DNA of 64,000 bases from Methylobacterium sp. CB376 (GTDB lineage Bacteria > Pseudomonadota > Alphaproteobacteria > Rhizobiales > Beijerinckiaceae). The stretch covers positions 5,777,001-5,841,000 of the forward strand of contig NZ_CP121648.1 in the NCBI RefSeq assembly GCF_029714205.1, read 5' to 3'. The position numbers and the translations under genes are program-made. Shown piece by piece: positions 32,802 to 42,800 of this stretch. Below the pieces are notes generated by a model, which saw nothing but the letters and a program-made list of their open reading frames with translations, was not told where the DNA came from and made no database searches. Within the stretch, counting starts at the first letter, position 1; each line of letters opens with the position of its first letter.

Positions 32802-33452
32802 TCAGGTGAGGACGCGCTCCCCCGCCGGCGTGCGCACCAGCGCCCGCAGCGCGAAGTCCGGGCCCGCCCGGAAGGCGGGCGGGTCGACGAGGCCGAGCCG
32901 CGCGTGCAGCGCCGCGATCCGGTCCGGCTCGGGATGCGCGAGGTCGAGGCGGACGAGCCGCGCCCCCGCCTCCGGCATCGCGCCGGCCGGGCCCGGGAGC
33001 CCCTCCCAGTCGATCACGCTGGGCACGGCGCCGTCCTCCGGCAGGGTGCCGTCCGGCCGCAGGGCGAACAGCCAGGACCGCTCCCCCCGCGAGATCCGCG
33101 CCGGGCACCCCACCAGGGCGCCATGCGCGGCCGCGACCGCGGCGATCGCTCCCGTCCGCGCCACCAGCGTGCGCAGCCGCCGCCCGCGCGCCCAGGCCGC
33201 CCGCACCGCGTCCAGGTCGTCGAGGCCGAACCAACGCGGCCCGGCCGGCGCCGGTGCCTCGGGGTCGCGCGCGATCACCTCCAGATAGAGGTCGTCCCCG
33301 AGCCGCAGGACGAGGTTGTGCGTGCCCATCTGGGGATGGCGGCCGCCGGCCCGCATCGGCAGCCCGAGGCACGCCTGAACATGCGCCTCGCCCTCGGCGA
33401 GCGTCGGGGCGACGATCACCAAATGGTCGAGCCGCAGCATCTGCGCGCTCAC
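32802..33452 (-). CDS. VOC-superfamily glyoxalase-like protein
   Basis: 216 residues. The N-terminal RLDHLVIVAPTLAEGEAHVQ and HPQMGTHNLVLRLGDDLYLE are the glyoxalase-like (PF13468) start, with metal-binding His and Glu of the vicinal-oxygen-chelate fold. A second half carries ERSWLFALRPDGTLPEDGAV, PSVIDWEG and LRALVRTPAGERVLT. These proteins are of unknown substrate. ATG 33452 is the start. It lies 62 nt beyond pheT's end on the same strand. Confidence 0.85.
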   Translation of the reverse strand: MSAQMLRLDHLVIVAPTLAEGEAHVQACLGLPMRAGGRHPQMGTHNLVLRLGDDLYLEVIARDPEAPAPAGPRWFGLDDLDAVRAAWARGRRLRTLVARTGAIAAVAAAHGALVGCPARISRGERSWLFALRPDGTLPEDGAVPSVIDWEGLPGPAGAMPEAGARLVRLDLAHPEPDRIAALHARLGLVDPPAFRAGPDFALRALVRTPAGERVLT

Positions 33453-33514
33453 GGCCCCCTCCCGGCGCTCGCGTCCGTCATCGCCCCTTCCCCGGACCCG
33501 CCCGGCGCCGGGCG

Positions 33515-35941
33515 TCAGCCCCGCAGCGTGGCGCCGGTCTTCTTCGCCACCTCGGCGACGATCCGGGCGCTCACCGCCTCGATGTCGGCCTCCGTGAGGG
33601 TGCGGTCAACCGGCTGCAGCCGCACCGCGACCGCGACGGACTTCTGGTCCGCCCCGATCCCCGGCCCCTCGTAGACGTCGAAGACCTCGGCCCCCGCGAC
33701 GAGCGTCCGCTCGGCCCCCTGCACGGCGCGCAGGATGTCGCCGGCCGCGCCGTCGCGGCCCACCACGAAGGCGAAGTCGCGGCTCAGCGGCTGGAAATCC
33801 GAGAGCTTCGCGGCCGGCTTGACCTTGGTCGGCCGGTGCTTGGGCAGGGGCAGGGCGTCGAGCACGATCTCGAAGGCGACGACCGGTCCCTTCACGTCGA
33901 GCGCCCTGAGCACCCGGGGATGCACTTCGCCGAAATGCCCGATCGGGGTCCTCGGCCCGAATTGCAGCGTGCCGGAGCGGCCGGGATGGAACCAGTCCGG
34001 CCCGCCGGCCACGACCTGCAGCCCGCCGACCGGCACGCCGAGGGCCGTGAGCAGCGCCAGCGCATCCGCCTTCGCCTCGTAGGCGTCGACCGGCCGCGCC
34101 GCGCCGTCCCAGTGCCGGCCCGCGCCGGCGGCGCGCGCGCTGCCCCGCCGCAGGGCCGCCGCCCGCATGGTCTGGCCCTCGGGCGCGTCGGAGGCGAAGC
34201 ACTGCCCGACCTCGAACAGGGCGACGTCCGGGTAGCCCCGGTCGGCGTTGCGCTGGCCCGCCCGCAACAGGCCGGGCAGCAGGCTCGGGCGCATGTCCGA
34301 GAGGTCCGCCGCGATCGGGTTCGCCAGCGCCAGGTCCGGCCGCCCGCCGCCGAACGCCTCGGCATCCGCCTTGGCGATGAAGGACCACGTCACCGCCTCG
34401 ACGAGGCCGCGCGCGGCGAGTTCGCGCTTGGCGAGGCGGGTGCGCTTCTGCAGCACCGTCAGGACCGGGCGGATCACCGCCGCCTCGACCCGCGGCAGCG
34501 GCTTCGGCTCGATCCGGTCGAGGCCGGCGATGCGCACGATCTCCTCGACGAGGTCGGCCTTGCCCTCGACGTCCGGCCGCCAGGAGGGCGGCAGCACCTT
34601 GACCCGGTCGCCGCTGCCGGAGACGTGGAAGCCCAGCGCCTCCAGCGTCACCTTCATCTCGGGCCGCGGCAGGTCGAGCCCCGAGAGGCGGCGCACCTCC
34701 GTCCAGGGGAAATCGATGACGCGGTCGGTCTCGGGCCTCTCGCCCGCGACCGTCGCCTCGGTCGGGACGCCGCCGCAGAGCTCGATCACCATCCGGGTCG
34801 CGAGGTCGAGGCCGGGCAGGGTGAAGGCCGGGTCGACGCCGCGCTCGAACCGGTAGCGGGCATCCGTGATGATCCCGAGCCGCCGCCCGGTCCGGGCGAT
34901 GGTGCGCGGGTCCCAAAGCGCCGATTCGATCAGCACGTCGGTGGTGGATTCGTCGCAGCCCGAAGGCTCCCCGCCCATGATGCCGGCGATCGATTCCGGC
35001 CCCGCCGCGTCGGCGATGACCACGATCCCGTCGTCGAGCTGGTAGGTCCGGCCGTCGAGGGCGAGGAGCTCCTCGCCCTCGCGCGCCCGGCGCACCGTGA
35101 GGTCCCCCCTCACCTTGGCGGCGTCGAAGACGTGGAGCGGCCGGCCGCGGTCGAAGGTGATGAAGTTCGTGATGTCGACCAGCGCATTGATCGGCCGCAG
35201 GCCGATCGCCTTGAGGCGGCGCTGCAGCCATTCGGGCGAGGGGCCGTTGCGCACGCCGCGCACGAGCCGCAGGCCGAAGAGCGGGCAGAGATGGCCGTCC
35301 TCGGGGGCGAGGGCGCGGGTCACCGCGACCGGGCAGGGCCCCTCCCCGCGCAGGGTCGGCAGGGTCTCGCGCCTGAGCCGCCCGAGCCCGGCCGCCGCGA
35401 GGTCGCGGGCGATGCCGGCGACGCCCGTGCAGTCGGGCCGGTTCGGCGTCAGGTTGATCTCGATCACCGGGTCGTCGAGGCCCGCATAGGCCGCGTAGGT
35501 CTCGCCCACGGGCGCGTCCGCCGGCAGGTCGAGGATGCCGTCGTGGTCCTCCGAGAGGCCGAGCTCGGCCCCCGAGCAGAGCATGCCGCGGCTCTCGACG
35601 CCCCGGATCGTGCCGACCGACAGGGTGATGTTCTTGCCCGGCACGTAGGTGCCGGGCGGCGCGAAGACGCTGCGCATGCCCGCCCGCGCGTTCGGCGCGC
35701 CGCAGACGACCTGGACGGGCGCGGCCCCGTCCCCGAGATCGACGGTGCAGACCCGCAGCCGGTCGGCATTGGGATGCGGCTCGGCGGTGAGCACGGCGGC
35801 GATCCGGTAGGCGGCGAGGTCCGCCGCCCTGTTCTCGACGCGCTCCACTTCGAGCCCGATGCGGGTCAGCGTCTCGACGATGACGTCGAGGGACGCGTCG
35901 GTGTCGAGGTGGTCCTTGAGCCAGGAGAGGGTGAATTTCAT
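33515..35941 (-). CDS. pheT: Phenylalanine-tRNA ligase beta subunit
   Basis: Works with PheS as a heterotetramer to charge tRNA-Phe. 808 residues, typical length. The N-terminal tRNA-binding OB domain holds [20 protein letters not shown]. The B3/B4 editing region includes [20 protein letters not shown]. The middle has [20 protein letters not shown]. The C-terminal anticodon-binding FDX-ACB domain ends with [20 protein letters not shown] and the [20 protein letters not shown] stretch. ATG 35941. The pheS gene lies 79 nt upstream on the same strand, the usual order. Confidence 0.98.
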   Translation of the reverse strand: MKFTLSWLKDHLDTDASLDVIVETLTRIGLEVERVENRAADLAAYRIAAVLTAEPHPNADRLRVCTVDLGDGAAPVQVVCGAPNARAGMRSVFAPPGTYVPGKNITLSVGTIRGVESRGMLCSGAELGLSEDHDGILDLPADAPVGETYAAYAGLDDPVIEINLTPNRPDCTGVAGIARDLAAAGLGRLRRETLPTLRGEGPCPVAVTRALAPEDGHLCPLFGLRLVRGVRNGPSPEWLQRRLKAIGLRPINALVDITNFITFDRGRPLHVFDAAKVRGDLTVRRAREGEELLALDGRTYQLDDGIVVIADAAGPESIAGIMGGEPSGCDESTTDVLIESALWDPRTIARTGRRLGIITDARYRFERGVDPAFTLPGLDLATRMVIELCGGVPTEATVAGERPETDRVIDFPWTEVRRLSGLDLPRPEMKVTLEALGFHVSGSGDRVKVLPPSWRPDVEGKADLVEEIVRIAGLDRIEPKPLPRVEAAVIRPVLTVLQKRTRLAKRELAARGLVEAVTWSFIAKADAEAFGGGRPDLALANPIAADLSDMRPSLLPGLLRAGQRNADRGYPDVALFEVGQCFASDAPEGQTMRAAALRRGSARAAGAGRHWDGAARPVDAYEAKADALALLTALGVPVGGLQVVAGGPDWFHPGRSGTLQFGPRTPIGHFGEVHPRVLRALDVKGPVVAFEIVLDALPLPKHRPTKVKPAAKLSDFQPLSRDFAFVVGRDGAAGDILRAVQGAERTLVAGAEVFDVYEGPGIGADQKSVAVAVRLQPVDRTLTEADIEAVSARIVAEVAKKTGATLRG

Positions 35942-36020
35942 GGGGCGCCGGCCGTTGGCTGGAAGGGAGTCGGGACTTGCGCGTCCGGGCGGGGGGCGAC
36001 GGGGAACCGCGACGCCGCCC

Positions 36021-37103
36021 TCAGCCCGTGAGCCCGCCGACGAGGCTCGGAATGTCGAGGGGCCGGAAGCCGTAATGGTCGAGCCAGCGCACGTCCGCCT
36101 CGAAGAACGGGCGCAGGTCCGGCATGCCGTACTTGAGCATCGCGATGCGGTCGATGCCCATGCCCCAGGCGAAGCCCTGCACCTCGTCCGGGTCGAGGCC
36201 GCACTGGCGCAGCACGTTCGGGTGCACCATGCCGCAGCCCAGGATCTCCAGCCAGTCGTCGCCCTCGCCGAAGCGGATCTCCCCGCCCTTGCGCGAGCAC
36301 TGGATGTCGACCTCGGCGGAGGGCTCCGTGAACGGGAAGAACGAGGGCCGGAAGCGCATCTTCACGCTCTCGACCTCGAAGAACGCCTTGCAGAACTCCT
36401 CCAGGATCCACTTCAGGTGGGCGAGCGTCGCCGTGCGGTCGATCACCAGGCCCTCGACCTGGTGGAACATCGGCGTGTGGGTCTGGTCGGAATCGTGCCG
36501 GTAGGTGCGGCCGGGGCAGATCACCCGGATCGGCGGCTGCTGGCTGCGCATCGTGCGGACCTGCACCGGCGAGGTGTGGGTGCGCAGGAGCTTGCGCGTC
36601 CCGTCGCGGCCCGGCGGCAGGAAGAAGGTGTCGTGCATCTCCCGGGCCGGATGGCCCTCGGGGAAGTTCAGGGCCGTGAAGTTGAGCTCGTCCGTCTCGA
36701 TGTCCGGCCCCTCGGCCACCGCGAAGCCCATGTCGCCGAAGATCGCCGTGATCTCGTCGATCACCTGGGTGATCGGGTGGACGCGCCCGCGCGTCTCGGG
36801 GCCCTCGCGCACCGGGAGCGTCACGTCGATGCGCTCGGCGGAGAGCCGCGCCGCGAGGGCCGCCTCGGCGAGCGTCTCGCGGCGGGCCAGGATCGCGCCC
36901 TGGACCCGGTCGCGAAGTCCGTTGATCAGCGGGCCGCGCTCCCTGCGCTCCTCGGGCGACAGGCTCCCCAGGGTCTTCAGGAGTTCGGAGACGGCGCCCT
37001 TCTTGCCGAGGGCGGCCACCCGCACGCCTTCGAGCGCGGCCTCGTCGGCGGCGCCCTCGACCTGCGCCAGGAGGTCGGATTCGAGGCTGTGAAGATCGGT
37101 CAT
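36021..37103 (-). CDS. pheS: Phenylalanine-tRNA ligase alpha subunit
   Basis: Catalytic subunit of phenylalanyl-tRNA synthetase. 360 residues from ATG 37103 ([20 protein letters not shown]). The N-terminal coiled coil is [20 protein letters not shown]. Motif 1 lies near [20 protein letters not shown]. Motif 2 is [20 protein letters not shown], and motif 3 [20 protein letters not shown]. The frame is open a little further upstream, but those residues are not conserved. Followed by pheT after 79 nt. Separated from rplT by a terminator hairpin. Confidence 0.98.
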   Translation of the reverse strand: MTDLHSLESDLLAQVEGAADEAALEGVRVAALGKKGAVSELLKTLGSLSPEERRERGPLINGLRDRVQGAILARRETLAEAALAARLSAERIDVTLPVREGPETRGRVHPITQVIDEITAIFGDMGFAVAEGPDIETDELNFTALNFPEGHPAREMHDTFFLPPGRDGTRKLLRTHTSPVQVRTMRSQQPPIRVICPGRTYRHDSDQTHTPMFHQVEGLVIDRTATLAHLKWILEEFCKAFFEVESVKMRFRPSFFPFTEPSAEVDIQCSRKGGEIRFGEGDDWLEILGCGMVHPNVLRQCGLDPDEVQGFAWGMGIDRIAMLKYGMPDLRPFFEADVRWLDHYGFRPLDIPSLVGGLTG

Positions 37104-37210
37104 CGTGTCCCTGCCGGATCGCGCCGGATGCCCTGCCCCGCGAGGCACGGGCGGTCAAGCCGCCGCGATGCCGCCCGGCCTCGCGCGCGGCGCGCCGCCC
37201 CACTCGCGGC

Positions 37211-37274
37211 GCAGCGCCGCCCAAACCGCGGCGCGCAGCGCCGCCCAAACCGCGGCGCGGCGCGCCGCCCAAAC
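37211..37274. repeat. 24-bp tandem repeat, about 2.7 units
   Basis: gcagcgccgcccaaaccgcg followed by gcgc occurs at 37211 and 37235, and a third partial unit (cgcgccgcccaaac) ends at 37274. It lies between pheS and rplT, outside genes; the unit length is a multiple of three. Confidence 0.8.
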
Positions 37275-37278
37275 GGAA

Positions 37279-37302
37279 ACGGCCCGCGCGAGGGCGGGCC
37301 GT
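37279..37302 (-). terminator. Intrinsic terminator after rplT
   Basis: Arms ACGGCCCGC (37279-37287) and GCGGGCCGT (37294-37302) form a 9-bp GC-rich stem with a 6-nt loop. Reading the minus strand, TTTCCGTTT follows. It is well placed to end the rpmI-rplT transcript. Confidence 0.75.
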
Positions 37303-37349
37303 CGAACCATGCAGCCCCCGGGCGGGCCGAGCCCCCGGAAGCGCCGCCG

Positions 37350-37727
37350 CTACGCCGCCTGCGCGGTCTCGGCCGGCAGGGCCGCCCGGGCCTGCTCGAC
37401 CACGGCCGCGAAGGCCGCCGGCTCGTGGATGGCGAGCTCGGAGAGCGCCTTGCGGTCCACGACGATGCCCGCCTTGGCGAGCCCGTCGATCAGGCGCGAA
37501 TAGGTCAGGCCGTGCTCCCGGGCCGCCGCGTTGAGGCGCTGGATCCACAGCGAGCGGAAGTTGCGCTTCCGGTTCTTCCGGTCGCGGTAGGCGTATTGGA
37601 GGCCCTTCTCCACCGCCTGCTTGGCGATGCGGATCGTGTTCTTGCGCCGGCCGTAATAGCCCTTGGCGGCCTTCAGCACCTTCTTGTGCTTGGCGTGACT
37701 CGTTACGCCGCGCTTGACGCGTGCCAT
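37350..37727 (-). CDS. rplT: 50S ribosomal protein L20
   Basis: 125 residues ([20 protein letters not shown]), the standard L20 N-terminus, followed by [20 protein letters not shown] and [20 protein letters not shown]. It binds 23S rRNA early in large-subunit assembly and, in enterobacteria, represses its own operon. The C-terminal extension is Ala-rich, as is usual in this group. rpmI precedes it by 52 nt. infC, often found with these genes, is not next to them here. Confidence 0.98.
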   Translation of the reverse strand: MARVKRGVTSHAKHKKVLKAAKGYYGRRKNTIRIAKQAVEKGLQYAYRDRKNRKRNFRSLWIQRLNAAAREHGLTYSRLIDGLAKAGIVVDRKALSELAIHEPAAFAAVVEQARAALPAETAQAA

Positions 37728-37779
37728 GATGATCTCCTGAACAATTCTACGAAACAGACGGATCGCGGCTCGGAAGCTC

Positions 37780-37980
37780 TCAGCCGTTCGGCAGGAAGAA
37801 CTTCTTCACGTTGGCGGCGTCGCCCTCGAACAGGGTGGTCGTGCCGCGCAGGTTGCGGATCTGCTTCGTGGTCCGCTTGATCATCCCGTGGCGCTTGCCG
37901 GCCTGGGCGTACAGGACCTTGCCGGTCCCGGTGATCTTGAAGCGCTTCTTGGCGCCCGACTTGGTCTTGAGCTTGGGCAT
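37780..37980 (-). CDS. rpmI: 50S ribosomal protein L35
   Basis: 66 residues ([20 protein letters not shown]), typical L35. [20 protein letters not shown] is the conserved basic core. It is followed downstream by rplT with 52 nt between. Start ATG 37980 has AGGAG at 37987-37991. Confidence 0.98.
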   Translation of the reverse strand: MPKLKTKSGAKKRFKITGTGKVLYAQAGKRHGMIKRTTKQIRNLRGTTTLFEGDAANVKKFFLPNG

Positions 37981-38338
37981 TTGGCTCTCCTGAACGCGCG
38001 GGGACCGGGCTCCGGAGGAGCCCGACCGTCACGCGCATCGGTTGCGTGGAGCGAAGCGAACCGCCACGGCAGCCCTCACGGCCGGGCGGTTCGGTCGAGG
38101 CGCGCGCTCTAGCACAGCCGATCCCGGCCCGCAATCACGGCTTGCCGGGCGCCGCGGCGCCCGCGCCGGGCGGCAGGGGCCCGGGGCGCCCTGTGCGCAG
38201 CGGGGACGAGGCCGCGCCGCCCCTCGTCTTGTGCGACGCACCGGAACCATAAGCGTGGCGTCGCGGTTCTGTTCATGTCCCGCTCAGGCCCGATCGTGCT
38301 TGATCCCGCCAACGATTGGCGTCTCAGGAGAATTCGTC
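37981..38338. other. Intergenic region between rpmI and a glycosyltransferase
   Basis: Divergent promoters for rpmI-rplT (minus) and the GT4 gene (plus) must lie here. The open frames crossing it are Arg/Pro/Ala-rich shadows. I could not assign clean -35/-10 hexamers. Only the AGGAG at 38326-38330 can be tied to a start (GTG 38339). Confidence 0.4.
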
Positions 38339-39469
38339 GTGCGCATAGCCCAGATCGCCCCCCTCGCAGAGGCCGTGCCGCCCAAGTTCTACGGAGGCAC
38401 CGAACGTGTGGTCTCGTGGCTGACGGAGGAGCTGGTGCGCCAGGGCCACGACGTGACCCTGTTCGCGAGCGGCGACTCGGAGACGAGCGCCAAGCTGGTC
38501 GCCTGCGCCCCCGAGGGCCTGCGCCTCGCCGGCATCCGCGACCACGTGGCGAGCCACCTCGCCATGCTCTACCACCTGCGCCGGCGGGCGGACGAATTCG
38601 ACATCATCCACTTCCACATCGACCTCCTGCAGTATCCGCTGTTCGAGGACCTGAACCACAAGTGCGTCACGACCCTGCACGGGCGCCTCGACGTGCCGGA
38701 CTTCATGCCGGTCTACCGGACCTTCACGGGCATGCCGCTCGTGTCGATCTCCGACCACCAGCGCGGCCCGATGCCGTCGAACGCCAACTGGCTGGCGACG
38801 ATCCATCACGGCCTGCCGGCGGAGAACTGCCGCTTCTCGGCCGCGCCGAGGGACGGCGGCTACCTCGCCTTCCTGGGCCGCATCTCGCCCGAGAAGCGCC
38901 CCGACCGCGCCATCGAGATGGCCAAGCGCTCCGGCGTCAAGCTCAAGATCGCCGCCAAGGTCGACAAGGCCGACCAGGAATACTGGGACGAGGTCATCGA
39001 GCCGATGACCCATCACCCGCTCATCGAGTATATCGGTGAGATCAACGAGGACCAGAAGCACGAGTTTCTCGGCAACGCCCTGGCGCTCGCCTTCCCGATC
39101 GACTGGCCGGAGCCGTTCGGCCTGGTGATGATCGAGGCGATGTCGGCGGGCACGCCGGTGATCGCGTGGCGCAACGGCTCCGTGCCGGAAGTCATCAAGG
39201 ACGGCGTGTCGGGCGTCCTGGTCGAGTCCATGGACGAGGCCGTGGCCGCCGTCGAGACCGTGAAGGGCATGAGCCGCCAGGCGGTGCGCCGCTACTTCGA
39301 CACGCGCTTCACCGCGACCGTGATGGCCAACACCTACCTCAACGCCTACGAGTCGCTGATCGCCGCTGACGCGGCGGCGATCAAGCTGCCGGGCCTGCGC
39401 CCCGAGATCGGGGCGGGCGCCGCGAACGGCGTGCACGGGGCGAAGCCGGCCGGCCTCTGGCCGCTCTGA
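38339..39469 (+). CDS. GT4-family glycosyltransferase
   Basis: 376 residues of the GT-B fold. The N-terminal domain opens VRIAQIAPLAEAVPPKFYGG (glycine loop around GGTERVV), with FDIIHFHIDLLQYPLFEDLN. The nucleotide-sugar domain has GGYLAFLGRISPEKRPDRAI, IEYIGEINEDQKHEFLGNAL, and PEPFGLVMIEAMSAGTPVIA, the E-x7-E motif. GTG 38339 with AGGAG 8 nt upstream is the start. The family makes glycogen, trehalose or polysaccharides. A strong terminator separates it from the amyloglucosidase gene 277 nt away. Confidence 0.94.
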   Translation: MRIAQIAPLAEAVPPKFYGGTERVVSWLTEELVRQGHDVTLFASGDSETSAKLVACAPEGLRLAGIRDHVASHLAMLYHLRRRADEFDIIHFHIDLLQYPLFEDLNHKCVTTLHGRLDVPDFMPVYRTFTGMPLVSISDHQRGPMPSNANWLATIHHGLPAENCRFSAAPRDGGYLAFLGRISPEKRPDRAIEMAKRSGVKLKIAAKVDKADQEYWDEVIEPMTHHPLIEYIGEINEDQKHEFLGNALALAFPIDWPEPFGLVMIEAMSAGTPVIAWRNGSVPEVIKDGVSGVLVESMDEAVAAVETVKGMSRQAVRRYFDTRFTATVMANTYLNAYESLIAADAAAIKLPGLRPEIGAGAANGVHGAKPAGLWPL

Positions 39470-39518
39470 CCCGATCCGTCCCGTGCGGGACGGCGTCCCG
39501 TCCCGTGCGGGACGGCGA

Positions 39519-39553
39519 AAGGCCCGGCCTCCCCGCGGAGGCCGGGCCTTCTT
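39519..39553 (+). terminator. Strong intrinsic terminator after the GT4 gene
   Basis: AAGGCCCGGCCTCC (39519-39532) pairs perfectly over 14 bp with GGAGGCCGGGCCTT (39537-39550), loop CCGC, followed by CTT. It ends the glycosyltransferase transcript. Confidence 0.85.
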
Positions 39554-39562
39554 GCGTGTGAT

Positions 39563-39592
39563 CGCCGTCCGGACGTGATCGTCCGGACGGCG
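39563..39592. repeat. GTCCGGAC palindrome (third copy) with extended stem
   Basis: CGCCGTCCGGAC (39563-39574) and GTCCGGACGGCG (39581-39592) pair over 12 bp around GTGATC. The 22-bp centre is identical to 7889-7910 and, inverted, to 18860-18881. Confidence 0.85.
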
Positions 39593-39745
39593 TCTGAGCC
39601 GGGCTCAGGTCGGGAAAGCCGCCTCGCGGCGTCCTGCCCCTGGCGCGGGCCGCAGGATGGCCCACATTGGCGGGCCTATGGGGGCGCAGTGATTCGGGCC
39701 GCGCGCCCGACGCGTCCTGCCCTCGAGACCTGGAGACCCGCCCCG

Positions 39746-42040
39746 ATGGCCGCGACCGTGCAGGAGAGGAGCCCCTTTCCCGGCGTCCCCGACGACGAGC
39801 CCCTGCCCCAGTACCACATCGAGGCCCAGACCTCCCTGGTCGAGCGGCCCCTGCGCTCTCTCAAGCACGGCGACGCGTTCGCGGTGCTGGACAGCTACGG
39901 CGACATCGGGGTCTTCCCCGGGCCCGAGGGCCTGTACTTCCAGGACACCCGGTTCCTGTCGCGCCTCCAGCTCACGGTGGAGGGCCAGCGCCCGCTCCTG
40001 CTCGGCTCGGTGATCCAGGACGACAACGGCGCGCTCTCGGTCGACATGACCACGCCCGACATCCGCCTCGACGCGGGCGACGAGACCTCGATCCCGCGCG
40101 AGATCATCGCCCTCGACCGCACCAAGTTCATGTTCCGGGGCACCTGCTACGACCGGATCGGGCTGCGCAACTACGACACCCGGCCCCGGCACCTGCGCCT
40201 CGCCCTGACCTTCGACGCGGATTTCCGCGACCTGTTCGAGGTCCGCGGCGCCACCCGCGAGCGGCGCGGCCAGCGCAGCGTCGTGGTCACGCGGCCCGAC
40301 GAGGTCACCTTCCGCTACCAGGGCCTCGACAACCGGCTGCGCACCACCCGCCTGCGCTTCGGCCCCGCCCCGACCGTGATCGAGCCGCACCGGGCCGAGT
40401 TCGAGATCCGCCTCGCCCCCGGCGGCCGGGCCTCGATCTTCGTGCGGGCGGTGTTCGATGCGAGCGACGTCAAGGCCGACGCGCTGGTCGCCGTGACCGG
40501 CAGCGCCCTGCCCACCTCCTCCCCGGTCTACCCCAACCCGCGCCGCGAGGAGGGCCACGCCAAGGGCGAGGGCATGGCCTTCGCGCTGGCCTACCGCGAC
40601 GCGCGCCGCGACCTGCGCGCGGCCACCGCCGACATCACCACCATCGAGAGCTCGAACGACCAGTTCAACGAGGCGGCCTGCCGGGCCACCGCCGACCTCT
40701 ACATGCTGGCGACCCGCACGACCCACGGGATCTACCCCTACGCGGGCATCCCCTGGTACAGCACGGTGTTCGGCCGCGACGGCATCATCACGGCGATGAT
40801 GACGCTCTGGATCGACCCCAACATCGCCAGGGGCGTGCTGCGCTACCTCGCGGCGACCCAGGCGAGGACCAACAACCCGGCGGCCGATGCCCAGCCGGGC
40901 AAGATCCTGCACGAGACCCGCCACGGCGAGATGGCCAATCTCGGCGAGGTGCCCTTCGCGCTCTACTACGGCACGATCGACGCGACGCCGCTCTTCGTGA
41001 TGCTGGCCGGCCAGTATTTCGAGCAGACCGGCGACAGGGCGACCGTCCAGGCGATCTGGCCGAACATCCTGGCCGCCCTCGAATGGATCGACACCTACGG
41101 CGACCGGGACGGCGACGGCTTCGTCGAGTACGCCCGGGAGACCGACAAGGGCCTCGCCAACCAGGGCTGGAAGGACAGCCACGACTCGATCTTCCACGCG
41201 GACGGCCGCATGGCCCAGGGCCCGATCGCGCTCTGCGAAGTGCAGGGCTACGTCTACGCCGCCAAGCGCGCCGCCTCGAAGCTCGCGGGCGTGCTCGGCC
41301 ACGTCGCCCTGTCGGAGCGCCTGAAGGACGCCGCCGAGCGCCTGCGGACCGCCTTCGACCGGGCGTTCTACTTGCCGGAGATCGGCACCTACGCCCTCGC
41401 CCTCGACGGGGAGAAGCGCCCCTGCGCGGTGCGGGCCTCCAATGCCGGCCACGCCCTCTTCACCGGCATCGCGCTGCCCGAGCGGGCGGCGAGCGTCGCC
41501 GAGGTGCTGATGTCCAAGGACGGGTTCAACGGCTGGGGCGTGCGCACGATCGCGCAGGGCGAGGCGCGCTACAACCCGATGTCCTACCACAACGGCTCGA
41601 TCTGGCCGCACGACAACGCCATCGTGGCGCTGGGCCTCGCCCGCTACGGCCACAAGGCGGCGGCGGCGCGGGTCTTCGAGGGCCAGCACGGCGCGTCGCT
41701 CTACCAGGACGGGCGGCGGCTGCCGGAACTGTTCTGCGGCTTCAGCCAGCGCAACCAGCGCGGGCCCACCAATTACCCGGTGGCCTGCAGCCCGCAGGCC
41801 TGGGCGGCCGCGGCGCCCTTCGCCTTCCTGGCCGCCTGCCTCGGCCTCGAACTGCGCCACGACCGCAACCGGATCCGCTTCCGCGACCCGATCCTGCCGG
41901 GCTTCCTCGACCGGGTGCTGATCCGCAACCTGAAGCTCGGCCCCTCCCGCGTCGACCTCCTGCTCCACCGCCACGGCCCCGACGTGACGGTCAACGTCCT
42001 GCGCCGCAAGGGCGACGCGCAGGTGGTGCTGATGAAGTGA
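39746..42040 (+). CDS. Amylo-alpha-1,6-glucosidase (glycogen debranching-type)
   Basis: 764 residues from ATG 39746 (MAATVQERSPFPGVPDDEPL). The N-terminal beta domain reads KHGDAFAVLDSYGDIGVFPG and PEGLYFQDTRFLSRLQLTVE. The catalytic (alpha/alpha)6 barrel begins about residue 320 with YAGIPWYSTVFGRDGIITAM. Further conserved parts are NQGWKDSHDSIFHADGRMAQ, carrying the acidic pair, and YNPMSYHNGSIWPHDNAIVA. It hydrolyses alpha-1,6 branches of glycogen or similar glucans. The preceding GT4 gene is a possible synthetic partner. The tsaA-like gene overlaps its stop by 4 nt. Confidence 0.95.
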   Translation: MAATVQERSPFPGVPDDEPLPQYHIEAQTSLVERPLRSLKHGDAFAVLDSYGDIGVFPGPEGLYFQDTRFLSRLQLTVEGQRPLLLGSVIQDDNGALSVDMTTPDIRLDAGDETSIPREIIALDRTKFMFRGTCYDRIGLRNYDTRPRHLRLALTFDADFRDLFEVRGATRERRGQRSVVVTRPDEVTFRYQGLDNRLRTTRLRFGPAPTVIEPHRAEFEIRLAPGGRASIFVRAVFDASDVKADALVAVTGSALPTSSPVYPNPRREEGHAKGEGMAFALAYRDARRDLRAATADITTIESSNDQFNEAACRATADLYMLATRTTHGIYPYAGIPWYSTVFGRDGIITAMMTLWIDPNIARGVLRYLAATQARTNNPAADAQPGKILHETRHGEMANLGEVPFALYYGTIDATPLFVMLAGQYFEQTGDRATVQAIWPNILAALEWIDTYGDRDGDGFVEYARETDKGLANQGWKDSHDSIFHADGRMAQGPIALCEVQGYVYAAKRAASKLAGVLGHVALSERLKDAAERLRTAFDRAFYLPEIGTYALALDGEKRPCAVRASNAGHALFTGIALPERAASVAEVLMSKDGFNGWGVRTIAQGEARYNPMSYHNGSIWPHDNAIVALGLARYGHKAAAARVFEGQHGASLYQDGRRLPELFCGFSQRNQRGPTNYPVACSPQAWAAAAPFAFLAACLGLELRHDRNRIRFRDPILPGFLDRVLIRNLKLGPSRVDLLLHRHGPDVTVNVLRRKGDAQVVLMK

Positions 42041-42525
42041 GCGGCGAGTTCGGCCTGCGCCCCGGCGAGGAGGGCATCCCCCTCCCCGCCGAATTCGACG
42101 CCGGCCTCCACTTCATCGGGCGCCTGCGCACCCCCTGGACGCGCCGCGAGGAATGCCCGCGCAACGCGGCGCAGTCGGACGCCGCCTGCACGGTCGAGCT
42201 CGATCCGCGCTTCGCCCCGGGCCTCCTCGCCCTCGACGGCACGACCCACCTGATCCTCCTCTACTGGATGGACCGGGCGCCGCGCTCGCTGCTGGTGCAG
42301 CGCCCCCGCCACGCCGCCGGCCCGCGCGGCACCTTCGCGCTGCGCTCGCCGGCGCGGCCGAACCCGATCGCCCTCGCGGTCGTCGACCTCCTCGGCATCG
42401 CCGGGCACCGGCTCACCGTGCGCGGCCTCGACTGCCTCGACGGGACCCCGCTCCTCGACATCAAGCCCTACTTCGCCTCGACCGACTCAAAGCCCGGGGC
42501 GCGGGTCGGCTGGCACGAGGCCTGA
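42037..42525 (+). CDS. TsaA/TrmO-family tRNA methyltransferase-like protein
   Basis: 162 residues from GTG 42037, overlapping the upstream stop by 4 nt (GTGA). Conserved parts are GLHFIGRLRTPWTRREECPR, LDGTTHLILLYWMDRAP (the H-L-x-x-L-x-W patch), and RGTFALRSPARPNPIALAVV, the family's best signature (R-G-x-F-A-T/L-R-S-P-x-R-P-N-P). TrmO methylates t6A37 of tRNA-Thr(GGU) with SAM. Translational coupling to a debranching enzyme is odd and probably only convenient. Confidence 0.93.
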   Translation: MSGEFGLRPGEEGIPLPAEFDAGLHFIGRLRTPWTRREECPRNAAQSDAACTVELDPRFAPGLLALDGTTHLILLYWMDRAPRSLLVQRPRHAAGPRGTFALRSPARPNPIALAVVDLLGIAGHRLTVRGLDCLDGTPLLDIKPYFASTDSKPGARVGWHEA

Positions 42526-42800
42526 GGGCGGCGGCCGGGGCAGTCCAGGCCGCGTCGCGGCGGCCGGCAGCGCTCCGTCAGGCCGGATGGTCTGACTTCC
42601 CGCTTCCGTTGCTGAGGCGGCCTGGTCTTGTCCGCGCCGCATCGGAGACCTGCCATGTCTGCGCCGCCGCGGCCCTAATCTTCGAAGCGCGCCTGCATCG
42701 AACTAGGCGCGACGACTTCTGAAGGGTTCAGATGAGTTACATTTTATCAAACAGTCGCCGATAGAACCGGATCCGTCTGTATCGATATTTGGTCTTGCCT

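Noticed and set aside
33254..36031. A 925-residue plus-strand frame over pheT
   Set aside because: Antisense shadow; low-complexity Arg/Ala/Gly composition, no ribosome site, and pheT is complete on the other strand.
37211..37274. An origin or iteron cluster
   Set aside because: Fewer than three units, no initiator gene nearby, and the sequence is purely GC-rich with no AT-rich unwinding region.
39605..41974. A 789-residue minus-strand frame over the amyloglucosidase
   Set aside because: Antisense shadow with repetitive Val/Ala/Arg/Gly composition; the plus-strand gene has all catalytic motifs.
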